Source of the DNA: a virus
DNA length: 31,834 nt
Strand: one strand, 5' to 3'
Virus record (IMG/VR): IMGVR_UViG_3300009684_000109
Location: 1-31,834 of that record
Part shown: positions 7,958-15,904 of the stretch, in pieces
Layout: the number at the start of each line of letters is the position of its first letter
Position numbering within the stretch: the first letter of the stretch is position 1
The notes under the pieces: model-generated
Database searches by the model: none
Seen by the model: only the letters and a program-made list of their open reading frames with translations
Told to the model about the DNA's origin: nothing
Translations under genes and position numbers: made by a program

Positions 7958-8190
7958 CACCTATACCTCGCGGTTTTTGCCGCCACCTTGGGCGGCTGCT
8001 TTACAAATTGCTTACCTGCTGCCTTACCCGCACGTTTGGCGCGGGTTGTGGCTGCATACTCTGCCGGACTCAACGCTTCGATGGCCGCTTTGGGCAAATA
8101 GCGCTCTCCCGTCTTTGACGACGGTTTGCCGGATTTAGTCTGCCATTTCTGGTCAGTCCAGTCCTTGAGCGACTGTTGCGGGGCCTTCAT
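7957..8190 (-). CDS. DUF5872-like small basic protein
   Basis: 77 aa from the ATG just after the upstream stop; an in-frame 27-residue extension overlapping the upstream gene is rejected. Key motifs are LKDWTDQKWQTKSGKPS, RYLPKAAIEALSPAEYAAT and the basic tail KQFVKQPPKVAAKTARYR. This arrangement (W-x-x-Q-K-W, then RYLP, then SPAEYA-TTR-KR) matches my recollection of DUF5872, a short domain seen in phages and large DNA viruses. Molecular function is unknown. It overlaps the next gene by three bases. Confidence 0.75.
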   Translation of the reverse strand: MKAPQQSLKDWTDQKWQTKSGKPSSKTGERYLPKAAIEALSPAEYAATTRAKRAGKAAGKQFVKQPPKVAAKTARYR

Positions 8191-8191
8191 A

Positions 8192-8434
8192 TCAATCCGT
8201 ATATCCACCGCCTGCTGCCTTGTACTTCTTAGCCACCAGTTGCGCTTTTCTAGCGCTCCACTGGCCTGCACCTGTACCCTGCGTTGCTGCGGATTTAACT
8301 TGACTCACAATACGTTTGCGAAGGCTGGGCTTCGTGTAGTTTCCTGCAGCGTTAACCCCGCTTCCCTTGGCCATGCGTTTGCCGTTTGGTACTTTAGCGG
8401 GGTTGATGTCCCCCATACCCCGGCTGGCAATCAT
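8192..8434 (-). CDS. Small basic phage protein (80 aa)
   Basis: 80 aa, basic. The N-terminus MIASRGMGDINPAKVP is followed by a Gly/Ser linker. The C-terminal motif GAGQWSARKAQLVAKKYKA is a helix often found in small phage proteins encoded beside DUF5872-type genes. The ATG overlaps the upstream TGA (ATGA), and the stop lies one base before the next start. Role unknown; a virion DNA-associated protein is possible. Confidence 0.7.
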   Translation of the reverse strand: MIASRGMGDINPAKVPNGKRMAKGSGVNAAGNYTKPSLRKRIVSQVKSAATQGTGAGQWSARKAQLVAKKYKAAGGGYTD

Positions 8435-8928
8435 CGTACTTTACCGCCCATGCAGAACTGCTGTCCACGGGTTTTACCGCGTTGAGCAATACCGTCAGCC
8501 GAAGAACGAAATGTGCCGCCAGCAGCGAGCTTTAGGGTTGTGCCCTTAGCGCCTTTATGCTCTTGAGCGTCATGTTGTTTGAAGGCCTTTTTAATCATGG
8601 CCTTGTCTTGCGCCATGTCGGTCATACCACCTTCAGCCATCTTCTTGACGCCACCGCCGCGCTTCATGCCCATCATCTGTTTTTTGTCCAACGCCATGTC
8701 CGCTTTGGAGCCTTCTTTCATGCCCTTTTTCTCAACATCTTTACCGGACTTTTCAAACATTTTCATTTTAGAATTCAGCATATTGCCACCTTTAGAAAAT
8801 TTACGGCCCTTATCGGCCTCGTTGAAGTCTTTTCCCACTGACTGTGGGATTCCCACTTTCTTGGCAAACGCAGGGCTATGCGCTATTGCCGCCATGAAAT
8901 TGTGCTGCTTTTTGCTGCTACTGGGCAT
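8431..8928 (-). CDS. Basic Met/Gly-rich phage protein with KKQHNFM N-terminus
   Basis: 165 aa. The N-terminus SSSKKQHNFMAAIAHSPAFA followed by KKVGIPQSVGKDFNEADKG is a recurrent small phage domain. The remainder is low-complexity and rich in Lys, Met and Gly, with repeats of the form 'MKRGGGVKKMAEGGMTDMA'. It ends with GQQFCMGGKVR, close to a repeat of that motif. It overlaps the upstream coiled-coil gene by 11 bases and the downstream gene by four. The bipartite layout suggests a folded head plus a disordered basic tail. Function unknown. Confidence 0.75.
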   Translation of the reverse strand: MPSSSKKQHNFMAAIAHSPAFAKKVGIPQSVGKDFNEADKGRKFSKGGNMLNSKMKMFEKSGKDVEKKGMKEGSKADMALDKKQMMGMKRGGGVKKMAEGGMTDMAQDKAMIKKAFKQHDAQEHKGAKGTTLKLAAGGTFRSSADGIAQRGKTRGQQFCMGGKVR

Positions 8929-9163
8929 TTTTTAGCTCCAGCATACGGTCAAGCTTTTCGCCTAGCTTGTCTATTCGATCTAGCACGCGGTTGATATCCG
9001 CATGAACTTCGGCCTTGGTGACATACTCTTTGGCCATTTCTTCCCGTGTCCGGTTTAGCAGAATGGTTACTCGCTGAAGCTCGGCTGCTTTCTCACGCAA
9101 AACCCAACCCATGACCGAGGTAGCCATTGTAAGTCCGGCAATCCAAATTGAACTTGTTTCCAT
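8918..9163 (-). CDS. Single-pass membrane protein with coiled-coil tail
   Basis: 81 aa. Residues about 6-22 (IWIAGLTMATSVMGWVL) form a membrane segment. They are followed by a long amphipathic helix (residues about 23-80) with heptad-like spacing and a 'VHADINRVLDRIDKLGEKLDR' type end. N-terminal anchor plus coiled coil is the topology of inner-membrane spanins and some small phage holins. In this late operon it could equally be a virion membrane-interacting factor. No family is recognised. The ATG lies one base after the stop of the DUF6321-like gene. Confidence 0.7.
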   Translation of the reverse strand: METSSIWIAGLTMATSVMGWVLREKAAELQRVTILLNRTREEMAKEYVTKAEVHADINRVLDRIDKLGEKLDRMLELKNAQ

Positions 9164-9164
9164 A

Positions 9165-9410
9165 TCAGCAGTTCCAAGCTTTAAGGGATTTATTAATCCG
9201 GCTGTTTGGGTCTTTCGCGGTCTTCTCGCTGGTGAGCTTCTTCTTCATACCTGTCATTCTGGCACAGAAGGAATCGCGCCTGCTGCCGCCTTCCGGCTGG
9301 GGAGGCTTCAAATTCATCCCTTGTTTTTTGGCCGATGCGCGCCCCTTGGCGTTCAAGCCACCCTCGGGATTTTTGCCTTCCTTGCGTGTCCATGCAGGGG
9401 ATTTTGCCAT
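9165..9410 (-). CDS. DUF6321-like small basic protein
   Basis: 81 aa. The motif order SPAWTRKEGKNPEGGLNAKG, then NLKPPQPEGGSRRDSF, then CARM and a terminal SLKAW matches my recollection of DUF6321, a short domain of phages and algal viruses. It is strongly basic, with an RRDSFCARM core that could bind nucleic acid. An AAGGAA ribosome-binding site precedes the ATG. It is one of seven small basic genes clustered here. No biochemical role is known to me. Confidence 0.78.
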   Translation of the reverse strand: MAKSPAWTRKEGKNPEGGLNAKGRASAKKQGMNLKPPQPEGGSRRDSFCARMTGMKKKLTSEKTAKDPNSRINKSLKAWNC

Positions 9411-9418
9411 ATCGTTCC

Positions 9419-9688
9419 TTATGCGTCTACAGCGCCTTCAAATTCAGGCTTCTGCTTGATGATGGAGTATAAGGCAGCACGGTCTGCGCCTGCCACGTAT
9501 TCAGCGCCCGAGATCGCTACTTTGCCTGCGGACAGGGGCTGCTTGCCAGCCTCACGGGCCTCTTTGGATGCGTAGCCGTAGAACGTCACTTCAGTGCCCT
9601 GACCTTTAAAATCTTCTTGGACTGCACCGATGTTCCAGTAGGTTGCTGGGATGCCATAGTCTGTGTCGATTGATTTGAGTAGCGCCAT
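9419..9688 (-). CDS. Small phage protein (89 aa), compact beta/alpha domain
   Basis: 89 aa starting MALLKSIDTDYGIPATYWNI, continuing GAVQEDFKGQGTEVTFYGYA and ending with an AALYSIIKQKPEFEGA helix. Unlike its neighbours it is near neutral and looks like a folded domain. Proteins starting 'KSIDTDYG..ATYW.I' sit next to fibre genes in several phages in my memory. A minor tail or fibre-associated role is plausible but not shown. The ATG is preceded by AGGAAA and follows the 644-aa protein's stop by seven bases. Confidence 0.72.
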   Translation of the reverse strand: MALLKSIDTDYGIPATYWNIGAVQEDFKGQGTEVTFYGYASKEAREAGKQPLSAGKVAISGAEYVAGADRAALYSIIKQKPEFEGAVDA

Positions 9689-9695
9689 GATTTTC

Positions 9696-11630
9696 CTAAA
9701 ACATTAAAAACATATTGCCGGTGGCTGTTGAAGTCACGACACCATTAATGTAACTTACATCGAGATAACTATTGTTACCGGCTCCGCTGCTTAAAAATGT
9801 AAGGCCAGTGTTGTTGCCACTATCTACGCTATTGTCTAATGTCCAAGGTGTACTTTTTGTCAAAGTACGCTGGGTAGTCGTATCCGAGCCAAGAACTACA
9901 GTTCCTATAGCGCTACCGTTAAGACTAAAGGTATTAAATGAACAATTACTAGCAAATAATACGCCATTTGCCAGTGAAGAATTTGGCGCTGCTGAAAAAG
10001 TAAAAGTATTAAATTTACTAACGTTTACAGTTACTCGCGCCCCAGCCCCAAGAAGTGGTATTTCAAAATTATAAAGATTAAGACCCGCAGCATAAATTAA
10101 TTCACTTGTAGTATTATTTGTAGTTATTGTTGATGTTCCGGCATTGAAAGGAGCAAATATATAAGCATTTCTAAGAGTTATATCTGAACTGTTTAAATTA
10201 ACGCCCCTAAGAGGATTTACACTTGTTCCAAAAGAATTAGAAACTGTAAGCGTGCCAGCTAAATTTATAGTATTACTGCTTGATCCACCTATAAAATTAG
10301 TTGTTGTTATCGCCGCACCTACTTTGTTAAAAGTTGCCGAACTCAAGGTACTAAAAGATATTGTTCCTCTTGAAGTTAAACCACTGGTTCCAAAGCTATA
10401 TGTTCCGCTTGTTAAGTTGTCAAAATATATATTTACAACTTGACTTGCAGAATTTCCTGCGGTAGCCCCAGTTGGTACTATTATTGAATTAAATGTGTAT
10501 ACATTGTAGGGTGTAGGAGAATTATAAGATAAACCCCCAGAAAAGCCAGTTAAATCTAAAAGATTAAGGTTTCCACCTGTAGCACTTGAACCGCCAACCG
10601 CCAATACTACGGTATCTGATCCCCCTGTTACTTTAAAAGATGGCATAAGTAAAGAAGTGCCAGCCCAAGAAGTTCCAGTCCAAGAAATAGTTCTAGTTCC
10701 AACACCAGTGGAACCCGTCAACGCAAACGTTGGATTAGTTCCAGTTAAAACTAATATAGATGGCGTAATACTGGAACCTATGTTTATCACGTTTGTTGTT
10801 GCAACACTTGTTACGTTAACAACTCCCGTTGATCCAAACGCAAGATTTCGAGTAGTAGTAATACCCGTTCCAGTAACAAAAGTTCCACAATTCCAAACAT
10901 AACCTGCTAAGTCTATTGTTCCAGAAGTAAATGTAAAAGAACCGCCGTTGGTTGTTGTGTTATTTTGTCCGAAGTTAGAAGCTAAAGTTATAGTGCCCGT
11001 CGTAGAATTCACTACTACGTTTGAACTAATTGCCGTGCCATTAGTATTTAATGTACAGTTTGTTAAGGTATTAGTTAAGTTAAACGCAGCGGTATGCGTC
11101 CAAATCGTTCCCGTAGATAGGGATACATTTCCAGAAACTGTTATTGGAGATACGCCAGCAATTGTATAAACAGAACTGTTGCTTCCCGCATTTGTCGTAA
11201 AACTCTGAACACTAAAACCAGAATTTGATGTAAAGGTCGGCCCAACAGACCCAGAGTATCTTGAGGGGGCGCCAAAAACTACATCATCAGTAGAAGTTGG
11301 TACGGCAGCCGAAGCAACACCGGGGGCAAACCCGTATAAATCATTTGCGGCGATAGTTCCGGATGCAGACGTTGTGTACGTCCCCGCCCCACCGGCTGTT
11401 CCAGTTAACTGTGCAGTAATTGTTCCACTGGCTGCTCCAGCATTGTTATATAAAACCGTACCTACTCCAACAATGCCAGGAGTAATTGAACCGCCATAAA
11501 CAGTAGTAACGGTTAACGTAGTTAAAGTTCTTGAGCCAGCAAATACGATTGCAGGAGGTGCTGTTCCCCAAAAACCCGGAGTAGCGGCGCCATATTGTTT
11601 TGAAAGACCGCACCAGTACAAAGTTGCCAT
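9696..11630 (-). CDS. Beta-solenoid tail spike / fibre protein
   Basis: 644 aa, very rich in Thr, Ser, Asn, Gly and Val with regular alternation typical of a beta-helix. The N-terminal ~110 residues (MATLYWCGLSKQYGAATPG...) include a 'GTVLYNNAGAASGTITAQL' element. From about residue 110 to the end, repeated strands such as 'TSNSGFSVQSFTTNAG' and 'TITLASNFGQNNTT' build the solenoid. No depolymerase catalytic residues can be identified confidently. It overlaps nothing and is one base from the upstream 780-aa fibre gene. The coding strand is AT-richer than neighbouring genes. Host-surface recognition is inferred. Confidence 0.8.
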   Translation of the reverse strand: MATLYWCGLSKQYGAATPGFWGTAPPAIVFAGSRTLTTLTVTTVYGGSITPGIVGVGTVLYNNAGAASGTITAQLTGTAGGAGTYTTSASGTIAANDLYGFAPGVASAAVPTSTDDVVFGAPSRYSGSVGPTFTSNSGFSVQSFTTNAGSNSSVYTIAGVSPITVSGNVSLSTGTIWTHTAAFNLTNTLTNCTLNTNGTAISSNVVVNSTTGTITLASNFGQNNTTTNGGSFTFTSGTIDLAGYVWNCGTFVTGTGITTTRNLAFGSTGVVNVTSVATTNVINIGSSITPSILVLTGTNPTFALTGSTGVGTRTISWTGTSWAGTSLLMPSFKVTGGSDTVVLAVGGSSATGGNLNLLDLTGFSGGLSYNSPTPYNVYTFNSIIVPTGATAGNSASQVVNIYFDNLTSGTYSFGTSGLTSRGTISFSTLSSATFNKVGAAITTTNFIGGSSSNTINLAGTLTVSNSFGTSVNPLRGVNLNSSDITLRNAYIFAPFNAGTSTITTNNTTSELIYAAGLNLYNFEIPLLGAGARVTVNVSKFNTFTFSAAPNSSLANGVLFASNCSFNTFSLNGSAIGTVVLGSDTTTQRTLTKSTPWTLDNSVDSGNNTGLTFLSSGAGNNSYLDVSYINGVVTSTATGNMFLMF

Positions 11631-11631
11631 A

Positions 11632-13974
11632 TTAAGCCTCTTGCGACACGGCTACCGCATCCCAACGGGAATCAGCGGCGTTGTATATACAGCCGATATA
11701 CACCAACTTTGATGCCACTGTGGTCGTAGGCAGAGTGACGCCAACAACACGGAATGAATTGGTTGAACCTGTTGTCCAAGTTAAAGCGCGAGCAGTGCCG
11801 TTGTCCTTGAACCTGAACATCATTCGTTGGCCGTCAGCGGGGGAGGCATTTGCATCGGCATTGATCGTCAGAGCATTTGCCAAGGCAGTGATCGCGTATT
11901 CGTCAAAAGAAGTGCTATTCCAAGCCAAGGGTGATGTGACGTTGGCTGCGCTACTTACCTTGGGCTTAATGCTGGTTGTAATGTTTATACGACCCGCGCC
12001 TTTGGGAGTTAGGGTTAGGTCAAGGTCAGGTGTTGTTGCGCCTTGCGCAGAAATAACAGGAGGATTTCCTGCCGTTCCCCCGGTTACCTGCACATAGTTA
12101 ACAGCGGAAGCTGTGTGAGAAATAACCATTTGCTGCGTTCCAGCAGCGTTATTGGTTGCAAAGTTATGTGAGCCACTTCCTTTAGAAAGCCAAGAAATAC
12201 CTATGCTTCCTCCGCTTCCTAAAGCGCGATTGATTGCATTGGTAGAACTGTTATTTGTAAATGAAACATAACCGCCAGTAGACAAATTACCATCAGTAAT
12301 ATTTAACGCTGTTCCAGATGGGGTTACAAAATCTAAACTACCGCCAATAAATTTGATACTTGATGCGGACCCCACGCTAGCATAAGCAGCAGCACCACTA
12401 CCACCGCCGCCTGAGAAGGTTACTGTTGGTTGTTCAACGTATCCTGAACCTGCGGCTGTAATGGTGAAGTTACCAGTTCGCACAGACCACGCAGTAACGT
12501 TAAAAGTAGCGCCTGTGCCGCCTGCGGGACTAACAGTTGTTGAAATTGGGTTTGATGGAAGTACTGTATAAGTACCGCTGTTGCCAATAGTAAAAGAGGT
12601 AATTACACCAGAAGAAACAGTGTTTACAGTAACTGTAATTGCAGAACTAAATGTTCCACCTGTAAATATTAAAATATCTCCTACGGAGTATCCTGTGCCG
12701 CCATTATTGAGTGCTGTTACGTTTTGCAACATTGCGGCAGTAGCAGTTGCTTGTACGCCGCCCGCAGTAGTTGGAGCAGTAATAACAACGCTTGGAATTG
12801 TTGTGTATCCAGAGCCGATTGCAGTACCAGTAATAGCAGTAACCGTACCACCATTGCTGATATTCACACCTTTAGAACCAGCAGCAAGGTCAACGGCTCC
12901 TGTTCCTTTTGGCTGGAACGCTACGGAAATATTAGCGTCCGTGCCAAGCGTTTGAAACTGTACGACATTCCCTGCAGAGCCGCCCGTGATCTGTTCGTAG
13001 TTGGCCGAGCCTGCACCGCCAATAAGCGTAGTGAACGAGCCTGCTGCGGGTGTTGTGCCGCCGATAGTAACGCCATCAATGTTTGAGGAAAATGTAGGCG
13101 CACTTGCACCTGCGGACGTTAAAACCTGTCCTGAAGTTCCCGCAGCGGTAACCGCCATCGCAGTTGTTGTGGAGCCATAAACAACCCCGCCAGCAACAAA
13201 CACAGATGATTGGCCTGTACCGCCACGGTTATAGGCTATTACGTTTCCGTTCCATGTTGCGCTTGTGATCGACCCCGCGTAATCAAGCGTATTTGTAGAC
13301 CACGATACGTTAGATGGTGTTAGGTCGTGTCTGTCCCAAGAACCCGCAGCAATTGCGTTGGATAATAAATTTACGCTAACAATGCCGCCGCTAGGAACAG
13401 AAACAACTAGGGTATTTGAGTTATTGTTAACCGTTATTGCGCCACTGCTTTGGTTGTTGTCAAACTCAAAAATAGTGCCGTTTACCAAGGTGGTTGCGTC
13501 AGGCAATTTAATAACTTGCCCGCCAGACCCAGTGATCGTGTACCTACGGGCAGAGGCAACAGTCAGCGTGATCTGCGTACCGGAAGCCGCCGTATTTACA
13601 TAGGCATTATCAAAGGCGTTTGCAGTGACGTTTTGGTTTGCATCCCGCAGAACTACGCTGTTCGCGCCTGTTGATGCGGTGACGCCTGTACCGCCGTTTG
13701 CCACGGGCAAAGCGGTACCCGAGTACGCGATTGCGATAGTTCCGCTGGTGGTTATGGGAACCCCAGAGACAGACAGGAACGCCGGTACGGTGGCATCCAC
13801 AGAAGTGATTGTACCCGTGCCACCGCTCGCTGCAACCCACCCTGATGCCGAAAGAATGTAGGTCTGCTGCCCAGCAAGGGGTTGGGGGACATACCCCCGC
13901 ACCCCATCATCCGTACTTGTCGGAGGCTGAAACGAACTAAATGCGACTATTCCCGGACTGGGGGATATGGACAC
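11632..13974 (-). CDS. Large tail fibre protein with GGTG motifs
   Basis: 780 aa. Translation appears to start at GTG (13974) behind an AAGGA site. The N-terminus contains GYVPQPLAGQQTYILSASG. Phage-fibre 'P-V-A-N-G-G-T-G-V' and 'NRGGTGQSSVF' motifs mark fibre-shaft turns. A central part has repeats such as 'ITGTAIGSGYTTIPSVVIT' and 'GGTGYSVGDILIFTGG'. The C-terminus ends with 'TTTVASKLVYIGCIYNAADSRWDAVAVSQEA', split here across a typical fibre trimer-tip fold (I give only its gist). It likely forms a long trimeric fibre used for host contact. Confidence 0.82.
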   Translation of the reverse strand: MSISPSPGIVAFSSFQPPTSTDDGVRGYVPQPLAGQQTYILSASGWVAASGGTGTITSVDATVPAFLSVSGVPITTSGTIAIAYSGTALPVANGGTGVTASTGANSVVLRDANQNVTANAFDNAYVNTAASGTQITLTVASARRYTITGSGGQVIKLPDATTLVNGTIFEFDNNQSSGAITVNNNSNTLVVSVPSGGIVSVNLLSNAIAAGSWDRHDLTPSNVSWSTNTLDYAGSITSATWNGNVIAYNRGGTGQSSVFVAGGVVYGSTTTAMAVTAAGTSGQVLTSAGASAPTFSSNIDGVTIGGTTPAAGSFTTLIGGAGSANYEQITGGSAGNVVQFQTLGTDANISVAFQPKGTGAVDLAAGSKGVNISNGGTVTAITGTAIGSGYTTIPSVVITAPTTAGGVQATATAAMLQNVTALNNGGTGYSVGDILIFTGGTFSSAITVTVNTVSSGVITSFTIGNSGTYTVLPSNPISTTVSPAGGTGATFNVTAWSVRTGNFTITAAGSGYVEQPTVTFSGGGGSGAAAYASVGSASSIKFIGGSLDFVTPSGTALNITDGNLSTGGYVSFTNNSSTNAINRALGSGGSIGISWLSKGSGSHNFATNNAAGTQQMVISHTASAVNYVQVTGGTAGNPPVISAQGATTPDLDLTLTPKGAGRINITTSIKPKVSSAANVTSPLAWNSTSFDEYAITALANALTINADANASPADGQRMMFRFKDNGTARALTWTTGSTNSFRVVGVTLPTTTVASKLVYIGCIYNAADSRWDAVAVSQEA

Positions 13975-13976
13975 GG

Positions 13977-14528
13977 CTACAGTCCTTGAGCAAATGCCTG
14001 TGCTTTGGCTTCTAGACTAGCCCGGTAGTTATTTACGTCCGCCTGCAAGACTGCAACCTCCGCCATACGGGCATCCAAGCTGGCCGACTTGGCTTCATAA
14101 TCTGCCTGCGCTGATTGTGCTGCTGCGACTATAGAGTCTACTTGTGTTTGGGTAACCAAAGCCTTAGCCATAAGTGCATCTGCGGCTTCCGTTTTTGTCT
14201 TGGCTGCAGCGGCCAGTTTATTAGCTTGGTCTTTGGCATCCGCAACTATCGCGGCGGCTTCTTCCGTGGCCCTAGCAACTAGGTCGGCTATGTTTGCTTT
14301 GGCATCTTCGAGTGCCTGCGCGGCTTGTGTTTGCTTTGATGCAATATCAGCGCGAATGGCCAAAATCTCATCGGCGGGGCCTGCCAAAGCAATACGATCA
14401 TTTGCGTATTTTGCGGCTTTTTCCAGATTATCCAGCTTGGTTTTGTATGCCGCCGGGTCTGTAATAAAGGCCAACAAATCACTAAGTTGGTTGCCCGTGC
14501 CGGGCAAGTCGATTCCTGTGGAACTCAT
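13977..14528 (-). CDS. Ala-rich coiled-coil structural protein
   Basis: 183 aa. After a short N-terminus (MSSTGIDLPGTGNQLSDL), residues about 35-175 are almost continuous Ala/Lys/Asp/Glu helix with heptad-like spacing, for example 'AQALEDAKANIADLVARA' and 'DAKDQANKLAAAAKTK'. This indicates a long coiled coil, perhaps a trimeric stalk or internal fibre component, matching its place between two beta-rich virion genes. The ATG overlaps the upstream stop (ATGA). No named family. Confidence 0.78.
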   Translation of the reverse strand: MSSTGIDLPGTGNQLSDLLAFITDPAAYKTKLDNLEKAAKYANDRIALAGPADEILAIRADIASKQTQAAQALEDAKANIADLVARATEEAAAIVADAKDQANKLAAAAKTKTEAADALMAKALVTQTQVDSIVAAAQSAQADYEAKSASLDARMAEVAVLQADVNNYRASLEAKAQAFAQGL

Positions 14529-14857
14529 GCGTTACCTCCGCCACCGGCTTGAATTACTGTAAATACGACACTTCCTGTTGTTCCTGCGGCAGTTGTGATG
14601 CGAACCCCTGTAGCAGGAAACGCTAAGTTAGCTACCAAACTAGTTGTCTTGGTAGACATGTCGGGATGGTTAAACCACGTAGCCCCTGCGGGGGTGAAGC
14701 TCTTAGCAAAGATGTCGTCAAAAGTGTATTGCACCGTATAAGTAACAGTACCAGTAACAACCGTTGCAAGCGTAGTGTTATTAGGTGAAATATACAAGTC
14801 TAGGTTGTATAAATTAGAGTTACCGACCCCACTAACGGTAAAAACTGCTGGGCGCAT
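14525..14857 (-). CDS. Small beta-rich virion protein (110 aa)
   Basis: 110 aa. It starts MRPAVFTVSGVGNSNLYNLD and continues with beta-rich 'VTGTVTYTVQYTFDDIF' and 'GSVVFTVIQAGGGG'. A central Trp/His/Pro patch (ATWFNHPDM) is distinctive. It looks like a single beta-sandwich, the sort of domain found in head decoration or tail-tip proteins. A GGAG ribosome-binding site lies just upstream, immediately after a UUCG-loop hairpin. Function not recognised. Confidence 0.75.
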   Translation of the reverse strand: MRPAVFTVSGVGNSNLYNLDLYISPNNTTLATVVTGTVTYTVQYTFDDIFAKSFTPAGATWFNHPDMSTKTTSLVANLAFPATGVRITTAAGTTGSVVFTVIQAGGGGNA

Positions 14858-14876
14858 ATCAATCTCCTATAAAGCA

Positions 14877-14890
14877 GGGGCCGAAGCCCC
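14877..14890 (-). terminator. GC hairpin with UUCG-type loop (weak terminator or attenuator)
   Basis: On the minus strand this reads GGGGC-TTCG-GCCCC, followed by TGCTTTAT rather than a run of T. It lies between the stop of the 163-aa gene and the start of the 110-aa gene. The stem and loop resemble the stronger terminator at 15840-15860. It may only partly terminate, or may shield the upstream mRNA. Confidence 0.4.
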
Positions 14891-14899
14891 CGAGATTAA

Positions 14900-15391
14900 T
14901 TACTGTTGGTTAGCAGGAGGAGAGCTATTGCCGCTAGCGTCTTTGACGAGGTACTGCACAGTAATTTGCGCTGCACCGCCGCTTGCTGTTCCTGCGCAAG
15001 CGTAGATGACTTGAAGAATCAAGTCGGTCGTACCTACGTTCAAGATGGTAGCCATGTTGGTTCCAGACAATGTGGTCGTGGCGCGGCCAACAGCCAAGGG
15101 TGTGGTAGACGCGCTACCAGCGGTTGCCAAAGCAGTACCGCCAGCCGTTTGAATGGTAATGGTGTTGCCAGTTGAGCCAGCAAAAGCAGTGGTGATGTCA
15201 ACAAAAATATTGGTGATCTGAGCGCCAGCGGGAAGAACTGCAAACGTAGTAGCCGTCGTGGTGGCGACCGTCATGGTGCCGGTTTGGGCTACGGTGGTAA
15301 CACCGGTATTTTGGATGGTTCCAGCAGTGGTACCAGTAGTGTTTTTAACAGTGCCGAGCAGCCAAGGGCCGAGGTGAGTTGCGAATCCCAT
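14900..15391 (-). CDS. Beta-rich virion protein, first gene of the second late operon
   Basis: 163 aa starting MGFATHLGPWLLGTVKNTTG, then Thr/Ala/Gly/Val-rich beta sequence (TGTMTVATTTATTFAVLPAG) and a short polar C-terminus (KDASGNSSPPANQQ). The 'GPWLLGTVKNT' start recurs in phage head or decoration proteins in my memory. The ATG has an AAGGAA ribosome-binding site and lies about 85 bases downstream of a sigma70-like promoter at 15480-15507. It is therefore the lead gene of the fibre/neck operon running to the left edge. Exact role unknown. Confidence 0.78.
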   Translation of the reverse strand: MGFATHLGPWLLGTVKNTTGTTAGTIQNTGVTTVAQTGTMTVATTTATTFAVLPAGAQITNIFVDITTAFAGSTGNTITIQTAGGTALATAGSASTTPLAVGRATTTLSGTNMATILNVGTTDLILQVIYACAGTASGGAAQITVQYLVKDASGNSSPPANQQ

Positions 15392-15479
15392 GATGTGTTC
15401 CTTACATACAAGCTAGGTGCGTCAATCGGTATGTCGTCTGCTGGGGCAGTTTGGCGCACTGGAAGTCCCAGATGGAGGC

Positions 15480-15507
15480 AATATACACTATTTCTCGGTA
15501 TAGTCAA
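15480..15507 (-). promoter_or_regulatory. Sigma70-like promoter of the second late operon
   Basis: Minus-strand TTGACT (15502-15507), a 16-base spacer and TATATT (15480-15485) match five of six positions of each consensus box. It lies about 85 bases upstream of the 163-aa gene, after the terminator at 15840-15860, and just upstream of (and divergent from) the HNH gene start at 15512. Confidence 0.6.
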
Positions 15508-15511
15508 GCAT

Positions 15512-15904
15512 ATGCCATACAAAGACCTCAAAGTTAGAAAAGATAAGCACAAAGAGTACTCGAAGAAGCACTACAAAAAAAATACCGCTGAAGTAAAAGC
15601 CCGAAGTAAAGCAAAGGGGTCTGAGAACAGGCAGAAGTGGGTAGCGTATAAGGCTAGCCTTTCCTGTACAGTTTGCGGAATTTCACATCCTGCGGTCATA
15701 GACTTCCACCACCCACCGGGAACAAAAACCTACGGAGTCAACGATCTAATTGCTAGGCGCAAATTCAAAAAGGCGTATGAGGAAATTAAGAAGTGCATAG
15801 TGTTATGCGCTAACTGCCACCGGATACACCACTTCAATGAAAAAGGGGCCGAAGCCCCTTCCAATCAAACTGCTTTGTCTTCCGACTCGGCTTCAACTTC
15901 ATAG
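15512..15904 (+). CDS. HNH endonuclease, plus-strand insert in the late region
   Basis: 130 aa from the ATG at 15512. The N-terminal 45 residues are very basic (RKDKHKEYSKKHYKKN). The HNH/zinc core is Cys52-x2-Cys55, then 'VIDFHH' (His66, His67) and Cys99-x2-Cys102-His103 followed by RIHH. This is a standard short HNH homing-type nuclease: metal-dependent DNA cleavage, often linked to mobility or packaging. It is the only plus-strand gene in the late region. Its last ~40 bases overlap the acidic gene on the other strand and run through that gene's terminator, so its C-terminal tail (EKGAEAPSNQT...) looks like accidental read-through. No good ribosome-binding site is seen. Confidence 0.78.
   Translation: MPYKDLKVRKDKHKEYSKKHYKKNTAEVKARSKAKGSENRQKWVAYKASLSCTVCGISHPAVIDFHHPPGTKTYGVNDLIARRKFKKAYEEIKKCIVLCANCHRIHHFNEKGAEAPSNQTALSSDSASTS
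15840..15860 (-). terminator. Rho-independent terminator after the acidic protein gene
   Basis: On the minus strand the hairpin is AAGGGGC-TTCG-GCCCCTT, followed by TTTTT. It lies a few bases past the stop of the 111-aa acidic gene and ends the short endonuclease/acidic transcript. It overlaps the 3' end of the plus-strand HNH gene. Confidence 0.75.

Noticed and set aside
15499-15504. TATAGT as a plus-strand promoter for the HNH gene
   Set aside because: No matching -35 (AGGCAA) at 17 bases, and the same stretch gives a better minus-strand promoter.
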